35,154 nucleotides of DNA from Isosphaeraceae bacterium (GTDB lineage: Bacteria > Planctomycetota > Planctomycetia > Isosphaerales > Isosphaeraceae): contig JARLIH010000171.1 in NCBI GenBank assembly GCA_031291845.1, positions 1-35,154 on the forward strand. Reading direction: 5' to 3'. Numbering within the stretch: position 1 is the stretch's first letter; the number at the start of each line of letters is the position of its first letter. A program made the position numbers and the translations under genes. Positions 25,030 through 32,893 of this stretch are shown in pieces. The notes beneath the pieces were generated by a model. It was not told the DNA's origin. It ran no database searches and saw only the letters and a program-made list of their open reading frames with translations.

Positions 25030-28000
25030 TCAAACGCGAGCCGTCGCGGTCTGAGGATGGCGCAGGCGGATGGGGGTCAGGGTGTCCGGCTCGGCGTGGG
25101 GGTCGGGGAAGATGCGGGCACGCTGGTGGGCCAGGTCGATTCGCCCGTCGAGCGGGACCGTTGCGCCGTCGGTGGCGGCGGGGAAATGGGTAACGATGCT
25201 GCCGTCGTCGGCCGCCAGGGGAACCGTCCTGGGATGGGTGACCAGCACGAGCGGCGGGATCGCCGCGCCCGGCGGTTCGGTCTTGAACTGGACCGACCAG
25301 CCGCGGGCGGGGAACCGGCCGCGCTGGAACGTATAGGCGACCGTCACCTCGGGATGCGGTCCAGGAACGACCGTCCGCGCCGTGGGCTCCAGGCCGGGCG
25401 AGATGAGCGTCTCACCCTCTGCGCTCCCTACGCTATAGACCGAGACGTGCCAGGCGTTTGTGCCATTGTCGGTCGCGGGCAGGTCGAGCGCGTAGTGGCC
25501 GTGGCGGTGGTAGTCGCCCTCGTGGACGGCGGTGACGATCGCGTCAGGATCGCGCGGGCCTTGCGGCGGGGAGCCGGCCTTCGCGACGACAAGCGACTCC
25601 GTCGCCTGCGGGCACCACCGCCAGCGCAGGTGGACCCGGCCGTTCCGCACGCGGTGTGCGCGCAGGTCCGACGGGTCGGGGAGGCACGAATAGGCCGCCG
25701 TGTGGCCCACGGTCAGCAACCCGGCCCAGTTCGTCAGCGGAGTGTAATAGCACACGCCCAGGACCGGCGGAGACGGGTCGTCGGCGTGATCGAGCGCCGT
25801 GACGTCGAGCCACTCGCCCCCGAACGCGTGCGCCTGGGCGGCCTCCAGAGGGGTGCCCGGGGGCGACGGGAGCGGGCGGGTCGTCCGCAGGACCTTGACC
25901 GTTCCTCGCAGGGGCGCGGGCCACGACAGGCGCAGCCGGCCGTTCGGCTCGACGTGGAGCACCGGCGCGTCGAGCGGGGGGACCGGGGCGTGCGGCTGCG
26001 CCGTCACGACGACGCCGGGCGAAGGGACGAGGCGGCCGTCGAGCAAGCGGTAGAGCGCGTAGACGCCGTAGTGGTAGACCTGGTCCTCGACCAGGTCGGT
26101 GTCGACCGCGCGGTGGGCGAGTGCTTCGACGCGCTCGCCGTCGTTCGGGCCGGCCGGCGGGGCGCCTCGCTTGCGGACGACGCGCACCTGCTGGGCCTTT
26201 GCCGGCGTCGACCAGGTCAGCTCGACCTCGTGCGCTCGCGTCTCAACGCGCACGTCGGTGACGTCGGCCAGCAAGTAAATCGGCCCGAGCGAAACGGCGG
26301 CGACCGACTCCGTTTCGCCCCGCTTGCTCAGCACGGCGTAGCTGATCACCTCGCCCGGGTTGACGCGCGTGTCCACGTATTCGGGAGCGTCCGTCTCGGC
26401 GATCGCGATGCCGTCGCGCGGGTGCTGGAAGGAGGTGTGCGGTTTGCGCCTGACGACGTAGCGCAGGTTGCCCGAGCCGTCGGACGGCGGGGCGGACCAG
26501 CGGAGCCGCACGCGGTCCCCCTGGAACTCGGCGTGGAGCTCGACGGGCGGGTCCGGGGGGCACCGTCGCAGCCCCTCGATCGCCTCGGGCAGGTCCGAGG
26601 CGAGCGCCAGCGCCTGGCGGTAGTGGGCGCGGGCCGACTTCGGATCGGTCGCCTCCAGCGCCTGCGCCCGCTTGGCGAGCGCCTGGGCGTCGCGCAGGGC
26701 CTGGACCGTCTTCTCCCAGGCCTGCTTGATCTCCGGCCGGGTGGGGTCGGTCAAGGCGGCCCAGCTCTGGAGCGCTGTGCGAGCCGCGAGGAGCTTCCCG
26801 GTGGCGTAGGCCGCTTCCCACACGGAGCGCGCTTTGTCCAGTTCGGCCAAGCGTTCCTGGACTTTCGTCACCCCCTTGCGGGCCCCGACGTGGTTCGGGG
26901 CGAGTTCCTGCACGCGCTGGAGGTGCTCGAGGGCGGCCAGGTACTCGCGGGCCCGGTAGGCGTGCTGCGCGGCCTCGAAGTGGCGCACCAGCGGTTCGCG
27001 CTTCTCGGCGGGGAAGCCGCACCCGCAGCGCGGCTCATCGACCCACTTGAGACGCTGGCAAACCGGGCAAGTCCACTGGAGCGACGCCCCGCAGTGCCGG
27101 CAGTCCGCCGCGCCTTTGGCTTTCGCCACGCTCGCGTGGTCGGTCACGCCGCCGCAGGCACGGCAGCGGAGCAATCGCGCGGGCCGGACCGCGGCCGAGG
27201 GCGCCGACCCTCCGTCGCGCGCGACGCCCGACGCCCGGCAGGCGCGGCCGAGCAGGCGGTCGACGCGGTCGGTCGCGATCCCCAGCCGTTCCCCTTCGTC
27301 GATCAACGCCTGGCGCGTGCCGGCATCGAGCCGCGTCGCCCCCTTGAGCACGAAGGCGATCGACGCGTTCAGCTCGTCTTCGGCCTCGAGGACGAGCGTC
27401 CGGTCGTAGCGCGCACGCGCCTCCGGGCTGCCCAGGTGCGACTGGGCGAGCGAGACGACCTCCAGCCAGGCCGTCTTCTCGGCAGTGACCTGCGTCTTTT
27501 GCATCCAGCGCCGGCGCTCGGAGTCGGCCCGTGCCGCGATCTCATCGAGCGGCGCAGCACGCTCCAGCCCCAGCGCGTCATACAGGTCGCGGCGCCCGAG
27601 GTGGTCCAACGCGACCCGCACCTGCCGCCGCGTGACCGGGTCGATCGCGTCGACGGGTGGATCCGGGTCGTCAACCTCTCCCGGAGGCTCGGGCTTCGGC
27701 GGGATCGGCTCGACGAGGCGGTCAAGGTCGTCGTGGGAGAGCCCCAGCCGCACCGCCTCGTCCCGAAGCAAAGCCCGGTCCGCAACCGTGAGCCCCCCCT
27801 TCGCCGCGCGGAGCTGCACCAGGTGCTGGAGCCGGTCGAGCTTGCGGTCGCGCTCGATCCGTCGCGCGGCCCCTAGCTCGGCGTCGTACGCCGCCCGCGC
27901 CGTCGGTTCGCCCAGGAGAGCCTGGCGGAGGGCCGGGATCTGGTCGAGGTAGGACTGAAACGTGTGCTTGTTCTTGGGGTTGCGCGTCCCCGACGACCAC

Positions 28001-28089
28001 ACCGGCTGCAATCGGGCCAAGGCCGCCGCGATCGTGACGTGGTCGGCCCCCGGATCGACGCCGAGCATCGCGTAGTAGTCAGCCACCAT
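25030..28089 (-). CDS. Large protein with two degenerate J-like modules, double zinc ribbon, helical repeats and FnIII-like domains
   Basis: About 1019 residues, no signal peptide or membrane helix. Residues 3-72 look like a J domain (ADYYAMLGVDPGAD at the start, LLGEPTARAAYDAEL at the end) but lack HPD. Residues 167-230 repeat this (RDLYDALGLERAAPLDEI, LGSPEARARYD), also without HPD. Each is followed by a similar helical piece (ALLRDEAVRLGLSHDDLDRL and ALIDEGERLGIATDRVDRL), so the whole unit is duplicated. Then come four cysteine pairs, C309/C312, C330/C333, C341/C344 and C355/C357, a double zinc ribbon. Residues 370-510 are TPR-like helices. The C-terminal half has several fibronectin-III-like repeats (VRLRWSAPPSDGSGNLRYVV, VELTWSTPAKAQQVRVVRK, RLRLSWPAPLRGTVKVLR). 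ATG 28089 (GGGGGAC upstream) is preferred to ATG 28134. A cytoplasmic scaffold, perhaps an Hsp70-independent co-chaperone-like platform, is inference. Confidence 0.85.
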   Translation of the reverse strand: MVADYYAMLGVDPGADHVTIAAALARLQPVWSSGTRNPKNKHTFQSYLDQIPALRQALLGEPTARAAYDAELGAARRIERDRKLDRLQHLVQLRAAKGGLTVADRALLRDEAVRLGLSHDDLDRLVEPIPPKPEPPGEVDDPDPPVDAIDPVTRRQVRVALDHLGRRDLYDALGLERAAPLDEIAARADSERRRWMQKTQVTAEKTAWLEVVSLAQSHLGSPEARARYDRTLVLEAEDELNASIAFVLKGATRLDAGTRQALIDEGERLGIATDRVDRLLGRACRASGVARDGGSAPSAAVRPARLLRCRACGGVTDHASVAKAKGAADCRHCGASLQWTCPVCQRLKWVDEPRCGCGFPAEKREPLVRHFEAAQHAYRAREYLAALEHLQRVQELAPNHVGARKGVTKVQERLAELDKARSVWEAAYATGKLLAARTALQSWAALTDPTRPEIKQAWEKTVQALRDAQALAKRAQALEATDPKSARAHYRQALALASDLPEAIEGLRRCPPDPPVELHAEFQGDRVRLRWSAPPSDGSGNLRYVVRRKPHTSFQHPRDGIAIAETDAPEYVDTRVNPGEVISYAVLSKRGETESVAAVSLGPIYLLADVTDVRVETRAHEVELTWSTPAKAQQVRVVRKRGAPPAGPNDGERVEALAHRAVDTDLVEDQVYHYGVYALYRLLDGRLVPSPGVVVTAQPHAPVPPLDAPVLHVEPNGRLRLSWPAPLRGTVKVLRTTRPLPSPPGTPLEAAQAHAFGGEWLDVTALDHADDPSPPVLGVCYYTPLTNWAGLLTVGHTAAYSCLPDPSDLRAHRVRNGRVHLRWRWCPQATESLVVAKAGSPPQGPRDPDAIVTAVHEGDYHRHGHYALDLPATDNGTNAWHVSVYSVGSAEGETLISPGLEPTARTVVPGPHPEVTVAYTFQRGRFPARGWSVQFKTEPPGAAIPPLVLVTHPRTVPLAADDGSIVTHFPAATDGATVPLDGRIDLAHQRARIFPDPHAEPDTLTPIRLRHPQTATARV

Positions 28090-28172
28090 CGTCCGCCGCC
28101 GTCCCCCGCCGCCTTCGGAAAGAACTCGTTCCATTGTGGCGCGACGGGTGGTGGGCGTCCAGGGGAGGAAAA

Positions 28173-28327
28173 GGTTCACCACTAAAGACACAAAGACACA
28201 AAGGGAAAAAACAGGTCGGATCTCAGGGCGTGATTCAGGCGAAGGTTACACCCGACCTAGATCGTCAATTTGTAGGGCCGGCCATTGCCGGCCGTGGTTC
28301 TGCTCACTTTGTGCCTTTGTGGTGAAC
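28173..28327. repeat. CACAAAG-type inverted repeat with a nested palindrome
   Basis: The left arm (28173-28204) carries GGTTCACCACTAAAG followed by repeated CACAAAG units. The right arm (28305-28327) reads CTTTGTGCCTTTGTGGTGAA and pairs with it. Nested inside is another palindrome, GGCCGGCCATTGCCGGCC (28276-28293), preceded by TGTAGGG. It occupies the gap between the divergent J-like and RidA genes. I have the impression that similar sequences are scattered in environmental planctomycete and verrucomicrobial genomes, which is memory and not a search. Confidence 0.75.
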
Positions 28328-28368
28328 TCGCTTCCTCATTCCCCGCTCGGCGGCAGCGGGTCTTGAAG

Positions 28369-28397
28369 TTGATTTGCGTGGATTCAGCGGTTAGTTT
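28369..28397 (+). promoter_or_regulatory. Putative promoter for the RidA-like gene
   Basis: TTGATT (28369-28374) and TAGTTT (28392-28397) are 17 bases apart. A start near 28404 would give a leader of about 46 bases to ATG 28450. By eye only. Confidence 0.3.
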
Positions 28398-28449
28398 GAT
28401 CACACGCGAATCGACACCCCTTGTCCCCCAGCCTTGAGGATTGCCGCCG

Positions 28450-28911
28450 ATGGGAGCTGAAGCCCGCGTCGCTGAATTGAACCTGGAACTCCCGCCCGCG
28501 CCCCAGCCGGTGGCGACTTACGTGACGGCCGTCCGGTACGGCGACCTGCTGTACGTCTCGGGGCACGGTCCCCTCCGCTCGGACAAGACGATGATCACCG
28601 GCAAGGTCGGCGTCGACCTGGACATCGCCCAGGGACAAGCCGCCGCGCGTCAGACCGGCTTGGCGATTCTGTCGACCGTCCGCGTTCACCTCGGTTCGCT
28701 CGATAAGGTTGTCCAGCTCGTCAAGGTCCTTGGCATGGTCAACGCGACGCCCGATTTCGTGGAGCACCCCAAGGTCATCAACGGCTTCTCCGACCTCATG
28801 GTCGAAGTCTTCGGCGACGCCGGCAAGGGAGCCCGGAGCGCCGTCGGCATGGGGTCGCTGCCCGGCAAAATCGCGGTCGAGATCGAGGCGATCTTCCACG
28901 TTAAAGACTGA
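28450..28911 (+). CDS. RidA/YjgF-family protein
   Basis: A 153-residue member of the Rid (YjgF/YER057c/UK114) family, trimeric cytosolic proteins of which the best known hydrolyse reactive enamine/imine intermediates made by PLP enzymes. Visible marks: a GDLLYVSGHGPLR strand, GQAAARQTGLAILSTV helix, LGSLDKVVQLVKVLGMVN and a C-terminal KIAVEIEAIFHV. It is longer than classical RidA (about 130) and lacks a clear catalytic Arg in the usual CxR-like place, so it belongs to one of the Rid subfamilies with unknown activity. ATG 28450 with TGAGGA about eleven bases upstream is preferred to the in-frame TTG at 28441. It precedes the dehydrogenase and SIS genes on the same strand but a hairpin repeat separates them. 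Confidence 0.9.
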   Translation: MGAEARVAELNLELPPAPQPVATYVTAVRYGDLLYVSGHGPLRSDKTMITGKVGVDLDIAQGQAAARQTGLAILSTVRVHLGSLDKVVQLVKVLGMVNATPDFVEHPKVINGFSDLMVEVFGDAGKGARSAVGMGSLPGKIAVEIEAIFHVKD

Positions 28912-28929
28912 TAAGAAGAGGGAGATTGC

Positions 28930-29014
28930 TCCGCAGATGACGCAGATTGACGCAGATAAAAAATGAACGAAAATTTCGATTTTTATCTGCGTCAATCCGC
29001 GTCATCTGCGGATA
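28930..29014. repeat. Long inverted repeat built on CCGCAGAT units, copy 2
   Basis: The left arm 28930-28963 and right arm 28981-29014 pair over about 34 bases with one or two mismatches around a short AT-rich loop. The arms carry CCGCAGATGACGCAGATTG followed by ACGCAGAT, the same units as in the copy at 21239-21330. The element begins 18 bases after the RidA stop and ends only seven bases before the ATG of the dehydrogenase, so it must overlap the leader of that gene. A stem of this size would be expected to stop or slow read-through or to protect the RidA mRNA 3' end. Confidence 0.85.
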
Positions 29015-29021
29015 AACCACA

Positions 29022-29876
29022 ATGCCGGCTCGCCCGCGGAGGATGGAGGGTCGAAACTGCCTGATCGTCGGCGGGACGAGCGGGATCGGGCTGGCATCGG
29101 CGCGTCGGTTTCTTGAGGAGGGTGCGAAAGTCGTTATCGCGGGACTGGATCCCGCCGTGGCCGAGCCTCGAACCGCGCCGGGGCCGCTCGCTACCGGCGT
29201 GGTGGACGCGCTGGCGTCGCTCGGACCGTGCGGGGGGTGGTCGCTGGACGCTTCCGACCCGCGTGCTCTCGGCGTCCTTTTCGAGGAAGCGACGGCGTTT
29301 TTCGGGGGCCGGCTGGACGTGCTCTTCCAGGTGGCCGGGATCAGCGGACGGAAGTCTGGGGATGGACCGCTCCATGAGTGTACGGATTCCGGTTGGGACC
29401 GGGTCATGGAAGTCAACGCTCGGGGGACGTTTCTCGCCAACCGGGAGGCAGCGCGCGTGATGCTGCGACAGGAACCGGATGACGCGGGACTGCGGGGCAC
29501 GGTCTTGAATGTGGGATCGGTGCTGTCGCCCTCGCCATCGCCCGACCTTTTCGGCACGTATGCCTATACGGCGAGCAAGGGCGCGATCGAGGCGATGACG
29601 CGGACTGCCGCCGCGCGGTACGCGCGCGACCGGATCCGTTTCAACTTGCTGGTGCCGGGGCTGATCGACACGCCGATGGCGACGCGGGCCGTTCAGGACC
29701 CTCGAATCCGCGAGTACCTGAAGGCGAAACAACCCCTGAGCGGTGGCCCGGGCACCGCGGAGGACTGCGCGGAGGCCGCGCTGTTCCTTTGTGAGCCCGC
29801 CTCGCGGTTTGTTACGGGTGCGGTCCTCACCGTGGACGGCGGCTGGTGCGTCTCCGAGGGGGGAGGCACGCCGTGA
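29022..29876 (+). CDS. Short-chain dehydrogenase/reductase (SDR)
   Basis: A 284-residue NAD(P)-dependent oxidoreductase of the classical SDR type. The nucleotide-binding GGTSGIG lies at about residues 17-23, the catalytic Ser in LNVGSVLS, the YxxxK pair in TYAYTASKGA, and the closing LVPGLIDTPMA and GAVLTVDGGW segments are typical. The strand-4 motif usually NNAG reads QVAG here, an uncommon change. Start 29022 lies seven bases after the hairpin repeat. ATG 29043 has GGAGG directly abutting it and so no useful spacing, but would still keep the whole fold. The next gene overlaps by four bases (GTGA), so the dehydrogenase and SIS protein form a coupled pair, perhaps in sugar or amino-sugar use. 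Substrate is unknown. Confidence 0.92.
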   Translation: MPARPRRMEGRNCLIVGGTSGIGLASARRFLEEGAKVVIAGLDPAVAEPRTAPGPLATGVVDALASLGPCGGWSLDASDPRALGVLFEEATAFFGGRLDVLFQVAGISGRKSGDGPLHECTDSGWDRVMEVNARGTFLANREAARVMLRQEPDDAGLRGTVLNVGSVLSPSPSPDLFGTYAYTASKGAIEAMTRTAAARYARDRIRFNLLVPGLIDTPMATRAVQDPRIREYLKAKQPLSGGPGTAEDCAEAALFLCEPASRFVTGAVLTVDGGWCVSEGGGTP

Positions 29877-30664
29877 GTGCCGAACGGCCTCCGGACGACG
29901 TGCTGGCACAGTACCTGAAGGCGGTTCGCGCTGCGCTGGACGCGATTGAGGCCACACAGCTTCCGGCCGTCCGGCAGGCCGCTGCCCGGTTTGCCGATAC
30001 CATCGTCGCCGGGCGGCTCGTGCACGTCTTCGGCACCGGCCACTCGCGGATGGCGGTCGAGGAGATGTTCCCGCGCTACGGCTCGTTCCCGGGCTTCCAC
30101 CCGATCGTCGAGCTGTCGATGACCTTTCACAACGCGGTCGTGGGCGCGAACGGCCAGCGGCAGGCGATGTTCCTGGAAAATGTGCAAGGGTTCGGACCGG
30201 TCCTCTGGCGCAACTTCGCGACCGCGCCCGAGGACTGTTTGCTGGCGATTTCGACGAGCGGCTGCAACGCGGTGACGATCGACGTGGCGCTCGAGGCCAA
30301 GCGGCTGGGAATGTACGTCGTGGCGCTGACGTCATCGGCGCACGCCGCGGTCTCCTCGTCCAAGCACGAGTCCGGCCAAAAGCTGTCCGACGTCGCCGAC
30401 CTCGTGCTCGACCAGTGCGCGCCCGCGGGGGACTCTGCGGTCTGGATCGACGGCCTGGAAACACCGGTGGCGCCGTTGTCGAGCGTCACGGGCTGCGCAG
30501 TGATCAACCTGGTCAAGGCCGACGTCGCCCGGCGGCTCACCGAGGCGGGGGCGCCCCCGAAGGTGCTGACCGCGGCGTGCCACCTCGGGGCCGCGCGCGC
30601 GGGCACCCTCTTCGAGGCGACCTACGACGAATACCGTCGCCGCGTGGGAGTGCTTTATCGCTGA
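29873..30664 (+). CDS. SIS-domain sugar-phosphate-binding protein (UPF0309-like)
   Basis: A 263-residue protein with one SIS fold, closest in pattern to the UPF0309 family of putative phosphosugar isomerases. The marks are LVHVFGTGHSRMAVEEMF (phosphate-binding loop), LLAISTSGCNAVTIDVALEAK (here quoted in part: LAISTSGCNAV) and SSKHESGQKLSDVADLVLD. GTG 29873 is chosen because GGAGG lies six bases upstream and it overlaps the dehydrogenase stop as GTGA. The frame upstream is an antisense-like extension. The protein probably binds or isomerises a phosphosugar, and the coupling to an SDR suggests a two-step sugar conversion. No transporter or regulator of such a pathway is nearby. Confidence 0.9.
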   Translation: MSAERPPDDVLAQYLKAVRAALDAIEATQLPAVRQAAARFADTIVAGRLVHVFGTGHSRMAVEEMFPRYGSFPGFHPIVELSMTFHNAVVGANGQRQAMFLENVQGFGPVLWRNFATAPEDCLLAISTSGCNAVTIDVALEAKRLGMYVVALTSSAHAAVSSSKHESGQKLSDVADLVLDQCAPAGDSAVWIDGLETPVAPLSSVTGCAVINLVKADVARRLTEAGAPPKVLTAACHLGAARAGTLFEATYDEYRRRVGVLYR

Positions 30665-30689
30665 AGAGATCGTGGCGTCCGACGCTCTC

Positions 30690-30731
30690 GTAGGGTGGAA
30701 GCGCCCCGGAGGGGCGAATTCCACCACGTAC
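30690..30731. repeat. GTAGGG-type hairpin after the SIS gene
   Basis: GTAGGGTGGAA at the left pairs with TTCCACC and GTAC at the right; inside, CGCCCC pairs with GGGGCG around GGA. It begins about 25 bases after the SIS stop and so may serve as the 3' end of the RidA-SDR-SIS transcript, although no U run follows. Same family as the sites near 15331, 18030, 24066 and 28272. Confidence 0.65.
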
Positions 30732-30836
30732 CGCGGTGCGACTGCGCTGGGCCTTGCAAGAGGGTGCCGGGGTCGCCGGGCCGGCCCTCACGGCGACTCA
30801 GGCCAATTTCGCCGCACGTGGGGGGCCGCTCACAGC

Positions 30837-31046
30837 TCACTTTTTCTTGGCGCTCTTATTTTGTTGCTTGAACGCGTCCTCGGTTGCTTTGCGGATCTGA
30901 TCTTCCTTCGCCAGATCTTCGGGGGACCGCTTGACGGGCGTTCCCGACTCCGTACTTCCGCCGTCGCAGCCAACCACCAAGGCTGTTGCGCAGAAGACCA
31001 ACGCCGACGTCGCCAGGGCGTCGATCAGGATGCGTCTCCGGGTCAT
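30837..31046 (-). CDS. Small lipoprotein paired with the DUF1559 gene
   Basis: A 69-residue exported lipoprotein: basic MTRRR start, hydrophobic core and lipobox ALVVGC with lipidated C27, then a polar, Lys-rich tail (AFKQQNKSAKKK). ATG 31046 has GGAG nine bases upstream. It lies about 180 bases downstream of the DUF1559 gene on the same strand, with a hairpin in between. Small lipoproteins following DUF1559 genes are very common in planctomycetes, which supports the call; their role is unknown. Confidence 0.85.
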   Translation of the reverse strand: MTRRRILIDALATSALVFCATALVVGCDGGSTESGTPVKRSPEDLAKEDQIRKATEDAFKQQNKSAKKK

Positions 31047-31189
31047 GAAAGGATGCTCCTCGCTCGCTCTTGGGTTCTTTCGTACGTAAACCGTCGCTGC
31101 CGCGGCGCATTGGGCGACGACCGAACGGCAACGGTAATAGCGCGGTGGGAGTGCCTGCCGCCTTGCGCGATCCCCGAGCCGCGCCAGGC

Positions 31190-31214
31190 CGGCACGCGAA
31201 AGTGTCGCGTGCCG
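31190..31214 (-). terminator. Hairpin just beyond the DUF1559 stop
   Basis: CGGCACGCG (31190-31198) pairs with CGCGTGCCG (31206-31214) around a seven-base loop, about 14 bases past the DUF1559 stop. No U run follows on the minus strand, so it is more likely a partial terminator or an mRNA 3'-stabilising stem that lowers expression of the lipoprotein relative to the abundant pseudopilin-like product. Confidence 0.5.
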
Positions 31215-31227
31215 ACCGCGGGCTCGA

Positions 31228-32262
31228 TCAGTATGCGTCTGCGCTGACGACCTCGCCGTTGGCACGAGTGCCGATATTCCAGTATATATAAATATTGATC
31301 GAATTCTTGATGAACTTGACGCTGCCATCGGCGAACAGGGCGTTCACGCCGCCGGAGTGGTTGCTGGACGCGTTGGCGTAGTTCATTCCCTCCGCCCAGC
31401 CGCCGCCTCCCTGCTTGCAAGCGCCCCATTTGTACTGGGTCGAGTTCGGGGGAACGACGGTGTTGAACATGGTGTCCCCCATCGTCCCCACGATCCACAT
31501 CGCGCCGATGGAGTTGTGTAGCGTGCCGGTGAGGTAGGACGTGGAGCAAGTGGCGAGGTCGCCGGATTGGAGGGCAGCAACGCCGACCGTGTTGACGTCG
31601 GCATAGCCGGTAATCCCCACGGACATGACGCCATTGCTGCGTTTTGCGGGCGTATTCTGCGTGTCGCCCACTAGCATCTCGCTGAACGCGATGGTGTTCG
31701 AGGATCCGTCGGTGATGTCGCGGATGCCGTAGGCGGTCCCATAGGCGAACAGGCCGGTCGACGTCGAGGAATAGGAGACGCTGGTCGTGCCGTACGAGGC
31801 AACGTAGCTGTTGTTGTTGGGATAGCCGGTGCCGTTGTCGCTCAGGGCGCTGCCTGCGTTGCCGTCGGACGGGCAAAGGAACGTGTTGATCTTGGTGTAT
31901 TCAGCCGTCGTGTTGACGGCAACGGCCGCGCCCGGTCCCAGGATTGAGAAATTGATCGAGTTGTAGATCTGGGTCTGCTCCATGTAGCTGAGCATCAGCG
32001 CCTGGGCGCTCATCCCGTTCCAGGCGACGCAGCCGTAGGCGCCCTGATTGCACGCGCCGCCGATCGGGAACTTGTCGGTGACCTGGTGGTAGTTGTGCAG
32101 CCCCAAACCGATCTGCTTGAGGTTATTCACGCACTGGGCGCGCCGGGCTGCCTCGCGCGCAGCTTGCACAGCGGGGAGGAGCAGCGCGATCAGGACCGCG
32201 ATGATCGCGATCACGACGAGGAGCTCGATCAGTGTAAATCCGCGTCTGACACGACTTCGCAT
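31228..32262 (-). CDS. DUF1559 domain protein with type IV pilin-like N-terminus
   Basis: A 344-residue protein of the planctomycete DUF1559 family, which is expanded to dozens of copies per genome. A prepilin motif ([15 protein letters not shown], cleavage after G8, Glu at +5) is followed by the hydrophobic helix. [20 protein letters not shown] is typical of the family start and [18 protein letters not shown] of the C-terminal H-x-G...DGS motif. The middle is rich in Ser, Thr, Asn and Gly, as expected for an exported protein. ATG 32262 has AAGGA eight bases upstream. Export through a type II secretion/type IV pilus-like assembly is known for the N-terminal motif; the exact role of the family is not established. 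Confidence 0.96.
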   Translation of the reverse strand: MRSRVRRGFTLIELLVVIAIIAVLIALLLPAVQAAREAARRAQCVNNLKQIGLGLHNYHQVTDKFPIGGACNQGAYGCVAWNGMSAQALMLSYMEQTQIYNSINFSILGPGAAVAVNTTAEYTKINTFLCPSDGNAGSALSDNGTGYPNNNSYVASYGTTSVSYSSTSTGLFAYGTAYGIRDITDGSSNTIAFSEMLVGDTQNTPAKRSNGVMSVGITGYADVNTVGVAALQSGDLATCSTSYLTGTLHNSIGAMWIVGTMGDTMFNTVVPPNSTQYKWGACKQGGGGWAEGMNYANASSNHSGGVNALFADGSVKFIKNSINIYIYWNIGTRANGEVVSADAY

Positions 32263-32893
32263 GAATTCCGTCCTTCAAAGATTGCTGAGAAAACCCGAAC
32301 GGCCGCCCGCCATCGCGCGCAGCCAAGCCCTTCCCCGCAGGCGGCATGATTCCGCCTCGGGGTGGTGTCCGAAAAGTATTTAGAGTCCCAATGCGTATCG
32401 AGCGGGAAGCGGTGCGCTGGCCAATCACCAAGTGCGACCCTCCCCTTCGCGGAGGAACGCAGCGCGGCTTGAGGCGCCACACACGCACAACCCTGCGACC
32501 ATCCATGACTGTTAGTCAGGATAGTGCGGTTGAGGAAACCGTGCATTTAAACTCGAATTGGTGCATTCTAGCGATCGGCCGTGCGTGCAATCAAGAGGCG
32601 AGTCAAGAAAAAAAGCAAAAACACATCATCACGCTCCCACGCGGCATGGTCCGAAGGTGACGGAGGTTCGCGCTGCGTGGACGGCTCGAGCGCCCGTTCG
32701 TCCGAATGCCCAATACGGTTCCGGGCCAAGACTCGGGCGCGGCTGCCATTCGAAAACCGGACCAAGGCCTGATGGGGCGCATAAAGAAACCGGATGCCCA
32801 CGCCGCGCTCGGCCTGGTCGTCCGGTCCGGCTCACCGACGGATCTGGCTCCCATCTCAGAAGGCGTCGGCGCTGGCGGCCTTGCCGTCCGCCC
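32263..32893. other. 630-base intergenic region upstream of the DUF1559 gene
   Basis: No protein is supportable here on either strand. It contains the proposed promoter at 32565-32594, a small GGCGG/CCGCC hairpin near 32340-32356, a TGACTGTTAGTCA palindrome near 32505-32517, and a comparatively A-rich stretch (32600-32640). The part between 32650 and 32893 is GC-rich and shows nothing recognisable. Confidence 0.6.
32565..32594 (-). promoter_or_regulatory. Putative distal promoter for the DUF1559 gene
   Basis: Minus-strand TTGATT (32589-32594) and TAGAAT (32565-32570) are 18 bases apart. Transcription from near 32558 would produce a leader of about 295 bases before ATG 32262, unusually long for this window. 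No convincing closer pair was found. Confidence 0.35.

Noticed and set aside
25057..27876. Plus-strand 939-residue open frame
   Set aside because: Antisense shadow of the J-like/zinc-ribbon gene. The minus frame carries paired CxxC motifs and repeated domains that cannot be accidental.
28173..28327. Insertion sequence with terminal inverted repeats
   Set aside because: Too short to encode a transposase and no open frame with transposase motifs; at most a non-autonomous element.
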